A DNA stretch of 7,486 nt from Flavobacteriales bacterium CG18_big_fil_WC_8_21_14_2_50_32_9 (GTDB lineage: Bacteria; Bacteroidota; Bacteroidia; Flavobacteriales_E; Vicingaceae): NCBI GenBank assembly GCA_002770955.1, contig PCUH01000297.1, positions 1 to 7,486 of the forward strand, in the 5' to 3' direction. Numbering within the stretch: the stretch's first letter is position 1; the number at the start of each line of letters is the position of its first letter. Under the pieces are notes generated by a model. That model was not told where the DNA came from and made no database searches. It saw nothing but the letters and a program-made list of their open reading frames with translations. Shown piece by piece: positions 1-5,153 of the stretch. The position numbers and the translations under genes were made by a program.

Positions 1-70
1 TCATACAATTCGCTTCGCTTTTGCATGAATAAAGCGGGTTAACACTAAAACTATCACTCCATTATTTCAA

Positions 71-111
71 AAACAAAAAAAATCCTTAGAAGAATTTCTC
101 CTAAGGATTTT
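71..111 (-). terminator. Intrinsic terminator of rplS
   Basis: Read on the minus strand, this is an 11-bp perfect stem (AAAATCCTTAG pairing with CTAAGGATTTT; plus-strand arms 101-111 and 79-89) with an 11-base loop. It is followed directly by a U-rich run (TTTTGTTTTTG). It begins 22 bases after the rplS stop codon. Stem, loop and U tract together make a textbook Rho-independent terminator, and the orientation fits rplS as the last or only gene of its transcript. Confidence 0.88.
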
Positions 112-133
112 AAAACCTATCAAAATTTTATTG

Positions 134-493
134 TTATGCTTTTTTAACCATTTTCTTTTCTCTGATACGAGCAGATTTACCTGTACGTTCTCTTAGATAG
201 AAAATTCTAGCTCTACGAACATTTCCATGTTTGTTTACTTCAATTTTTTCAATAAAAGGAGATGCCAAAGGAAAAACTCTTTCCACTCCTACTCCACCAG
301 ACATTTTTCTGATAGTGAAAGTTTCGTTTGCTCCTGCATTTCTTCGTTGAAGAACAACACCTTGAAAAAACTGTGTTCTTTCTTTGTTTCCTTCCTTAAT
401 TTTATAATATACCGTAATCGTATCTCCTGATTTAAACTCAGGGAATTGAGCAACTGGTGATAAATCGTTTTCTACAAATTTAATAGCTTCCAT
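134..493 (-). CDS. rplS: 50S ribosomal protein L19
   Basis: The protein is 119 residues, close to the family's usual 115-120. L19 binds 23S rRNA in the large subunit and contributes to the contact with the small subunit. Family hallmarks seen here are the N-terminal 'FKSGDTITVYYKIKEG' strand region, 'RTQFFQGVVLQRR', 'ETFTIRKMSGGVGVERVFPL' and the basic tail ending 'GKSARIREKK'. The ATG start gives the normal N-terminus; no Shine-Dalgarno sequence is seen, which is usual in Bacteroidota. A good promoter lies 34 bases upstream and a strong terminator lies downstream, so it is probably transcribed alone. No trmD, a frequent neighbour of rplS in other bacteria, is present on the upstream side. 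Identification is secure from the sequence motifs. Confidence 0.97.
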   Translation of the reverse strand: MEAIKFVENDLSPVAQFPEFKSGDTITVYYKIKEGNKERTQFFQGVVLQRRNAGANETFTIRKMSGGVGVERVFPLASPFIEKIEVNKHGNVRRARIFYLRERTGKSARIREKKMVKKA

Positions 494-526
494 AGTAATA
501 ATTGTTTTTATCCTTTAAAAGGGCTG

Positions 527-556
527 CAAATTTATACATTAAAAATTAGTTGGCAA
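527..556 (-). promoter_or_regulatory. Promoter of rplS (Bacteroidota type)
   Basis: On the minus strand there is a perfect -7 box TAAATTTG (plus coordinates 527-534). A TTG (554-556) lies exactly 19 bases upstream, matching the Bacteroidota sigma-A pattern TTG-N19-TAnnTTTG. Transcription would start near 520, leaving a leader of about 27 bases before the rplS ATG. Box match, spacing and position agree. Confidence 0.75.
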
Positions 557-637
557 GAAATAGTTCAAAAAATATTTTATTTTATCTGGTATTTAATCTA
601 ATGTATTCAAAAACAAGTATTAAACATCTATTTTTAC

Positions 638-656
638 ATCCTTTTACCACAAGGAT
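638..656 (-). other. Weak hairpin downstream of the ABC exporter gene
   Basis: ATCCTT and AAGGAT form a 6-bp stem with a 7-base loop, 37 bases past the ABC exporter stop codon. Read on the minus strand it is followed by GTAAAAATAG, not by a U run, so it is a poor intrinsic terminator. It is the only hairpin I see in the gap (494-692) between the exporter and the rplS promoter. It may stabilise the 3' end or be chance. Confidence 0.25.
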
Positions 657-676
657 TCATTTTTATTAGTTCCCTA

Positions 677-691
677 ACTACTAACCCCTAA
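677..691 (-). repeat. 15-bp repeat after the ABC exporter stop codon
   Basis: Read on the minus strand, TTAGGGGTTAGTAGT lies directly after the exporter stop codon. The same 15 bases recur exactly at 4030-4044 on the plus strand, just after the leucine dehydrogenase stop. The sequence is built from short GTTAG/GTAG units. It appears to be a low-complexity extragenic repeat; no function can be assigned. Confidence 0.6.
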
Positions 692-692
692 T

Positions 693-2483
693 TCACTCGT
701 TTTCCTCCATCAATTGCTTTTGATACATTTTATAGTAAGCTCCTTTGGCTGCAATTAATTCTTGGTGTGTTCCTTTTTCAATTAATTCTCCATTTTCTAT
801 CATTACAATATGATTTGCATTTCGGATTGATGAAATCCGATGACTCACAATAATAGAGGTTTTGTTTTTCATTATTTTAGATAAATTGGTTAAAATAATG
901 TCTTCCGTTTCGGTGTCAACTGCTGACAAACAATCATCAAAAATTAAAATTTTAGGAGCTTTAATAATAGCTCTGGCAATGGAAACACGTTGTTTTTGAC
1001 CTCCCGAAAGTGTAACGCCTCGTTCTCCTACCCTAGTTTTAAATCCTTTTTCAAAACCTATTATAGAAGTATAAATAGCAGCATCTTTTGCAGCTTGTTC
1101 TATCACTTCTTTTTCGGGCAATTTGTTTTTATATCCAAAGGCAATGTTGTTTTCTATGGTATCCGAAAAAAGAAAAATATCTTGCGGAACAAAGCCTACA
1201 TTTTCGCGATAATTATTAAGGTTAATGCTTTTTATGTTTTTTCCATCAATCAACACCTCCCCATTGTTTACATCATAATTTCTAAGCAATAAATTCACAA
1301 TGGAAGATTTCCCTGAACCTGTTTTACCAACAATAGCAAGCGTTTCGCCTTGTTTCACGTTAAATGAAATATCTTTTAAAGCATTTATTCCTGATTCGGG
1401 GTAGGTAAACGACACATTTTTAAACTCAATTTCTCCTTCAATTTCAATGATTTCATTGCTAGGATTTTTTATTTTAGATGTTGTTGATAAAAATTCATTA
1501 ATTCTAGTTTGGGAGGCTGATGCTCTCTGAATAATAGACGAAACCCAACCTATTGCTGTTACTGGCCAAGTAAGCATATTTACATAAATAACAAATTCTA
1601 AAATATTACCTTTTGAAATATTTCCTGCAATGTATTCTTGCCCTCCAACATAAATAGTAAAAATAGTGCTCAACCCTATTAAAAGCAACATAGTTGGCGA
1701 AAAAAAAGCATTCGTTTTCACTAAATCCATCGATCGGTTTTTATAGTTTTCATTTTCCTTTTCGAGCTGAGCTGTAAAATAATTCTCTTTTACAAACGAT
1801 TTAATTATGCGAATTCCTGAATACGTTTCCTGTGTAAGTGTTGTAATATCAGATAATTTAGCTTGTACTTTTGTACTTTGTTTATTAATAATATTACTCA
1901 CATAATATATTATTATAGATAAAACTGGTAAAGGCAGAAGAGAATAAATGGTTAATTTAACATTTATTGAAAACATGATAGGGACAATAATCACAAACAA
2001 AGCCGCAAGATTAAGGCTATACATTATTCCTGGCCCTAAATACATACGAACTTTAGAAACATCTTCGCTAATCCGGTTCATAATATCGCCAGTGTTGTTT
2101 TCTTTATAAAAAGAAATATCAAGCTCTTGATAATGGTTATAAATTTCATTTTTCAGTTCAAACTCAATCAACCGAGAAGAAATAATGATGGTTTGACGCA
2201 TAAAAAAAGTAAATATCCCTTTAATTATAGCTGCAGCAAAAACAATTCCGCCATAAAGCAATACCACTTTTGTTATCGGAATATTTTCAATATAAACCGT
2301 TAAAAATGAAGTGCTTTCTATAGCAACACCACTCAATTTTGACTCCACTAAATCTAACGCTTCTCTTATCAGCTGAGCAGGATACACAGCAAATAGATTA
2401 GAAAAAATTATGAATACAAATCCCAGTAACAATCTAAACTTATACTTCCATAAGTATTTATTTAAGTATTTTAGGGAATTCAT
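693..2483 (-). CDS. ABC exporter half-transporter (fused membrane and ATPase domains)
   Basis: The 596-residue protein has an ABC type-1 exporter membrane domain (about 1-335, with hydrophobic segments near 17-36, 73-95, 153-175, 178-199 and 263-281) followed by an ATPase domain (about 350-590). Visible ATPase motifs are an A-loop Tyr361, Walker A GKTGSGKSS (386-394), Q-loop Gln434, signature LSGGQ (492-496), Walker B ending at Asp516, D-loop SAVD (520-523) and switch His548. The residue after the Walker B aspartate is Asp517, where the catalytic glutamate normally sits. It should work as a dimer in the inner membrane exporting an unknown substrate; lipid or drug export is typical of the family but not shown here. 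It lies alone, divergent from the leucine dehydrogenase gene. The overall look (DDCLSAVDTETE) resembles MdlA/TM287-type exporters more than MsbA. Confidence 0.93.
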   Translation of the reverse strand: MNSLKYLNKYLWKYKFRLLLGFVFIIFSNLFAVYPAQLIREALDLVESKLSGVAIESTSFLTVYIENIPITKVVLLYGGIVFAAAIIKGIFTFFMRQTIIISSRLIEFELKNEIYNHYQELDISFYKENNTGDIMNRISEDVSKVRMYLGPGIMYSLNLAALFVIIVPIMFSINVKLTIYSLLPLPVLSIIIYYVSNIINKQSTKVQAKLSDITTLTQETYSGIRIIKSFVKENYFTAQLEKENENYKNRSMDLVKTNAFFSPTMLLLIGLSTIFTIYVGGQEYIAGNISKGNILEFVIYVNMLTWPVTAIGWVSSIIQRASASQTRINEFLSTTSKIKNPSNEIIEIEGEIEFKNVSFTYPESGINALKDISFNVKQGETLAIVGKTGSGKSSIVNLLLRNYDVNNGEVLIDGKNIKSINLNNYRENVGFVPQDIFLFSDTIENNIAFGYKNKLPEKEVIEQAAKDAAIYTSIIGFEKGFKTRVGERGVTLSGGQKQRVSIARAIIKAPKILIFDDCLSAVDTETEDIILTNLSKIMKNKTSIIVSHRISSIRNANHIVMIENGELIEKGTHQELIAAKGAYYKMYQKQLMEENE

Positions 2484-2595
2484 TGGTATATTAAAAAATT
2501 AATTAAATTACACTATTTATATCTGAGAAAAGAGTTGCTATTAATAAGAAAACATTAATTTTACGCCCCGATTAAACATAGTTTTTTTAAGGATG

Positions 2596-2603
2596 CAAAA
2601 CTA
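2596..2603 (-). promoter_or_regulatory. Possible promoter -7 box of the ABC exporter gene
   Basis: TAGTTTTG on the minus strand matches TAnnTTTG perfectly and continues as TTTTGCATCC, similar to the rplS promoter (TTTGCAGCC). No TTG is found at the expected -33 distance, where the 18-bp direct repeats lie. If used, the start site would be near 2589, giving a leader of about 105 bases. Confidence 0.45.
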
Positions 2604-2608
2604 AGGAT

Positions 2609-2647
2609 TTACGATTTTAGATTTACGAATTACGATTTTAGATTTAC
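2609..2647. repeat. 18-bp direct repeat, two copies
   Basis: TTACGATTTTAGATTTAC occurs twice without mismatch (2609-2626 and 2630-2647), separated by GAA, giving a 21-bp period. It sits directly upstream of the candidate -7 box of the ABC exporter gene and so occupies its -33 region. Motifs of this kind (ATTTACGATTTTAGATT) strike me as common intergenic filler in flavobacteria, but that is from memory. A protein-binding role is possible, unproven. Confidence 0.75.
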
Positions 2648-2750
2648 AATTTTAAAAATTTAGATGCTAAAACAGAGAATAAGAAATGAAAAAAAAGATT
2701 ACTGCTCAGCCACTTATTATGCCACAGATTACACAAATTCACGCAGATTT

Positions 2751-2785
2751 ATCAATATTTTTTTATTTTACAATAAGATATTGAT
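2751..2785. other. Hairpin in first 61-bp unit
   Basis: ATCAATAT (2751-2758) pairs with ATATTGAT (2778-2785), giving an 8-bp perfect stem and a 19-base AT-rich loop. The second unit carries the equivalent hairpin with different but still complementary inner bases. Confidence 0.5.
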
Positions 2786-2802
2786 GCTACTTAGTGGTGT
2801 TT

Positions 2803-2874
2803 CACAGATTTATCAACGACTTGTTTATTTTTTTAAATAATGCGTTGATGCTACTCGTGGTGTTTAAATTTGTG
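2803..2874. other. Hairpin in second 61-bp unit with extended outer stem
   Basis: ATCAACG (2812-2818) pairs with CGTTGAT (2843-2849). Next to it, CACAGATTT (2803-2811) can pair with AAATTTGTG (2866-2874) over 9 bp including one G-U. The two stems are contiguous on the 5' side and separated by a 16-base bulge on the 3' side. The outer arm covers the -7 box of the predicted leucine dehydrogenase promoter. Confidence 0.45.
2845..2872 (+). promoter_or_regulatory. Promoter of the leucine dehydrogenase gene
   Basis: A perfect -7 box TAAATTTG (2865-2872) has a TTG (2845-2847) 17 bases upstream, fitting the Bacteroidota pattern at the short end of its spacing range. Transcription would start near 2879, leaving a leader of about 55 bases that contains an AG-rich stretch. 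The promoter lies within the right end of the 158-bp repeat element. Confidence 0.55.
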
Positions 2875-2934
2875 GCAAAAAAAAGAAGTGAGTGAGAGAT
2901 TAGTAATAAAATAATAAACTTTAAACCAAAATTA

Positions 2935-4023
2935 ATGATAGACGTTAAAGAAAACAAATTAGCTGAAAACTCAATTATCAGCCAAATGACAAAATATAAT
3001 CACGAACAACTCGTGTTTTGTCAAGATAATGCAACAGGATTAAAAGCAATAATAGCGGTACACAACACTGTTTTGGGCCCAGCACTTGGTGGGACTAGAA
3101 TGTGGATGTACAATAACGAAGCAGAAGCACTAAATGATGTGTTGCGCTTATCAAGAGGAATGACCTATAAAAACAGTTTAGCAGGCTTAAATTTGGGTGG
3201 TGGAAAAGCAGTTATTATTGGTGATGCTCGCACACAAAAAAACGAAGCTCTTTTCAGACGATTTGGAAAATTTGTTAACAGTTTAGCTGGAAAATATATT
3301 ACCGCTGAAGATGTTGGAATTTCTCCTCAAGACATGACATGGGTAAACATGGAAACCAATCACGTTGCAGGACTACCAGGTAAAAGTGGAGACCCTTCTC
3401 CCGTAACTGCCTATGGTGTTTATGTTGGAATGAAAGCAAGTGCCAAACAACAATTTGGAAACGATTCATTAGCAGGTAAAAAAATTGCCGTTCAAGGTGT
3501 TGGTCATGTTGGTCAATATTTGGTAGAACACTTAACGAAAGAAGGTGCTGAAGTTTATATTGCTGATATTCATGAAGCTACGCTAAAAAATATTGCTTCA
3601 AAATTTGGAGCAAAAATAATTGGCTTAGATGAAATTTATGATTTAAACATGGATATTTATGCTCCTTGTGCATTAGGTGCTACAATTAATGATGATACAT
3701 TAAGTCGTTTAAAATGTTCTATTATTGCTGGATCAGCCAACAATCAATTGAAAGACGAAGCAATTCATGGTGTTGAAGTAATGAAAAAAGGAATAATTTA
3801 TACTCCAGATTTTATGTTAAATGCTGGTGGTGTAATTAATTGCTATGCTGAAGTAAAAGAATTATCTGCCAAATGGGCAATGGATAAAGCAGAAGAAATT
3901 TACAACACAACTACAACAATAATTGAGCGTTCAAAAAAAGACAATATTCCTACTTACGCTATTGCAAACCAAATGGCTGAAGAAAGAATAGAAGCTATAG
4001 GGAAAATTAAATTACCTTTATAA
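2935..4023 (+). CDS. Leucine dehydrogenase (Glu/Leu/Phe/Val dehydrogenase family)
   Basis: The 362-residue cytoplasmic enzyme matches the usual leucine dehydrogenase length (about 360). It is expected to deaminate branched-chain amino acids with NAD+ (L-leucine to 4-methyl-2-oxopentanoate plus ammonia). The N-terminal catalytic domain holds two lysines spaced as in characterised leucine dehydrogenases: Lys79 in MTYKN and Lys91 in NLGGGKAVI. Conserved TAEDVG (123-128) follows. The Rossmann domain shows VQGVGHVG with GxGxxG at 188-193, and Asp211 after the second strand fits NAD over NADP. The conserved C-terminal FMLNAGGVINCYAE is also present. The keto acids feed catabolism and, in flavobacteria, iso-branched fatty acid synthesis (inference). 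It has its own promoter and may read through to nusB, since no terminator follows. Valine or phenylalanine preference cannot be excluded. Confidence 0.93.
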   Translation: MIDVKENKLAENSIISQMTKYNHEQLVFCQDNATGLKAIIAVHNTVLGPALGGTRMWMYNNEAEALNDVLRLSRGMTYKNSLAGLNLGGGKAVIIGDARTQKNEALFRRFGKFVNSLAGKYITAEDVGISPQDMTWVNMETNHVAGLPGKSGDPSPVTAYGVYVGMKASAKQQFGNDSLAGKKIAVQGVGHVGQYLVEHLTKEGAEVYIADIHEATLKNIASKFGAKIIGLDEIYDLNMDIYAPCALGATINDDTLSRLKCSIIAGSANNQLKDEAIHGVEVMKKGIIYTPDFMLNAGGVINCYAEVKELSAKWAMDKAEEIYNTTTTIIERSKKDNIPTYAIANQMAEERIEAIGKIKLPL

Positions 4024-4025
4024 AA

Positions 4026-4044
4026 GTAGTTAGGGGTTAGTAGT
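4026..4044 (+). repeat. GTTAG-type repeat after the leucine dehydrogenase stop codon
   Basis: GTAGTTAGGGGTTAGTAGT begins two bases after the stop codon and contains the 15-bp string found in inverted orientation after the ABC exporter stop (677-691). It is a short low-complexity extragenic repeat of unknown role. Confidence 0.6.
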
Positions 4045-4063
4045 CCAGATATGTGTGTAGGCT

Positions 4064-4079
4064 TTTCCCTTGGGGGAAA
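4064..4079 (+). other. Short GC-rich hairpin between leucine dehydrogenase and nusB
   Basis: TTTCCC-TTGG-GGGAAA gives a perfect 6-bp stem with a 4-base loop, and CCC..GGG pairing with the downstream AAAGGG (4083-4088) is an alternative fold. No U run follows, so it is not a normal intrinsic terminator. It overlaps the TTG of a possible nusB promoter. It could attenuate read-through from leucine dehydrogenase or be an extragenic palindrome. Confidence 0.4.
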
Positions 4080-4098
4080 CACAAAGGGTGAAGATTTG
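4070..4098 (+). promoter_or_regulatory. Possible promoter of nusB
   Basis: AAGATTTG (4091-4098) matches TAnnTTTG with one mismatch (A for the first T), and a TTG (4070-4072) lies 18 bases upstream. The start would be near 4105, about 25 bases before the nusB ATG. The -7 mismatch and the overlapping hairpin make this tentative; nusB may also be read from the leucine dehydrogenase promoter. Confidence 0.35.
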
Positions 4099-4129
4099 TA
4101 ATCTATAAACTCAATTTTAAGTAAAAAAT

Positions 4130-5080
4130 ATGATAAGCAGACGGTATTTAAGAATAAAAACATTTCAGGCACTTTATGCTTACTTTCATTCGGGAAAAGA
4201 AAATCAAAAAAAAGTTGAGAATGAGCTTTTTTTGAGTTTTCAAAAAATGCACGATTTATATTTACTTTTCTTATTAATTGGAAGTGAACTATCACATCTT
4301 TCAATGCTTAAAATTGAAGAATCGAAATCAAAACGATTACCTACCGATGCTGATTTAAATCCTAGTACAAAATTTATTACTAATCGTATCTTTAAACTAT
4401 TAGAAACAAACTCAACCCTTTCCAATTTTGTGAAAGAGAAAAAAATTTCTTGGAACATTGATCAAGAATTAATGACAAAACTATTTAACTTCACTAGAAA
4501 ACACGATATATATCTTGATTATATGCAAAATGAAGACAATTCATTTGAAAATGATAAAAAATTTGTTGTTGCTCTTTATAAAAAAATTATTGCTGAATAT
4601 GATTTTTTAATTTCGGGTATTTCAGAAAAGAGCATTTATTGGACCTATGATGAAATTGATTTCGTATTGAGTATGGTTATAAAAAGTATTAAAAAACTAA
4701 AAGAAAATGACTCTAATTTAGATGCTATTTTTCACAACTTTACAGATAAAGAAGACGATACCGAGTTTGTGAAAATTCTTTTTAATAAAACTATTGTTGA
4801 TGACAAAGAAAATTCTAAACTAATTGCCGAAAAAACTCAAAATTGGGAAGTTGAACGAATTGCAACTGTTGATATTCTAATTATGAAAATGGCAATTAGT
4901 GAGCTTACTTCATTTTCACAAATACCAATAAAAGTAACTCTAAACGAATACATCGATTTATCAAAAACCTACAGCACTCCTAAAAGTAAACTATTTGTGA
5001 ATGGAATTCTTGATAAATTGATTGTTGATTTAAAATCTAACGGAAAAATTGTAAAAACAGGCAGAGGATTGGTGGAGTAA
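4130..5080 (+). CDS. nusB: Transcription antitermination protein NusB
   Basis: NusB joins S10 (NusE) on boxA RNA to form the antitermination complex used in rRNA operon transcription. At 316 residues it is more than twice the length of the E. coli protein (139), which is usual for Bacteroidota NusB. The N-terminus MISRRYLRIKTFQALYAYF is the first NusB helix. The C-terminal part is clearly canonical, from NWEVERIATVDILIMKMAISEL (about 238-259) through TLNEYIDLSKTYSTPKSKLFVNGILDKL (about 270-297). The stretch of roughly 150-200 residues between them is lysine- and acid-rich and predicted helical, with no motif I recognise. It lies 106 bases after leucine dehydrogenase on the same strand and converges on the membrane fusion protein gene. 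The ATG start is favoured because it gives the conserved first helix. Confidence 0.93.
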   Translation: MISRRYLRIKTFQALYAYFHSGKENQKKVENELFLSFQKMHDLYLLFLLIGSELSHLSMLKIEESKSKRLPTDADLNPSTKFITNRIFKLLETNSTLSNFVKEKKISWNIDQELMTKLFNFTRKHDIYLDYMQNEDNSFENDKKFVVALYKKIIAEYDFLISGISEKSIYWTYDEIDFVLSMVIKSIKKLKENDSNLDAIFHNFTDKEDDTEFVKILFNKTIVDDKENSKLIAEKTQNWEVERIATVDILIMKMAISELTSFSQIPIKVTLNEYIDLSKTYSTPKSKLFVNGILDKLIVDLKSNGKIVKTGRGLVE

Positions 5081-5083
5081 AGC

Positions 5084-5114
5084 AAGTACTTAGAAATACT
5101 TAGAAGTACTTAAA
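5084..5114. repeat. Three 10-bp tandem repeats after the nusB stop codon
   Basis: Units AGTACTTAGA (5085-5094), AATACTTAGA (5095-5104) and AGTACTTAAA (5105-5114) follow nusB directly. The palindrome AAGTACTT at 5084-5091 and again at 5104-5111 lets the outer copies pair as an 8-bp stem with a 12-base loop. It lies between convergent genes and could act as a weak bidirectional 3' hairpin, but no U run follows on either strand. Confidence 0.55.
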
Positions 5115-5153
5115 GTTAAAAAGTTAGTTTTCAAGTTCACACATTTTTCGGGA

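Larger units (their letters stand above)
2720..2877. repeat. Composite extragenic repeat element with inverted ends
   Basis: This 158-bp stretch begins TGCCACAGATT (2720-2730) and ends AATTTGTGGCA (2867-2877), an 11-bp inverted repeat with one mismatch. Inside are degenerate 9-10-bp CACAGATTA-like units (2723-2752) and two tandem units of exactly 61 bp (2744-2804 and 2805-2865). Both 61-bp units start with CAGATTTATCAA and end with TTGATGCTACT..GTGGTGTTT. It carries no ORF of useful size. It could be a small non-autonomous mobile element or an extragenic repeat of the REP/MITE kind. No target-site duplication is obvious. Confidence 0.6.

Noticed and set aside
1..42. Possible C-terminal tail of a gene on the plus strand, ending at TAA 40-42.
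   Set aside because: Only 13 codons are visible, other frames also close quickly, and the residues match no family I know. Nothing else stands out in 1-70.
227..430. Open frame on the plus strand inside rplS.
   Set aside because: It is antisense to a secure ribosomal protein gene and gives a low-complexity, cysteine/serine/phenylalanine-rich product with no family features.
990..1292. Open frame on the plus strand inside the ABC exporter gene.
   Set aside because: It is antisense to the conserved ATPase domain; the product has no recognisable motif.
2609..2865. Repeats considered as a CRISPR array.
   Set aside because: There are only two copies of each unit, no regular unique spacers of similar length, and no cas genes in the window.
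3954..4458. Two minus-strand open frames over the end of leucine dehydrogenase and the start of nusB.
   Set aside because: Both lie antisense to well-identified coding sequence and show no family features or promoter.
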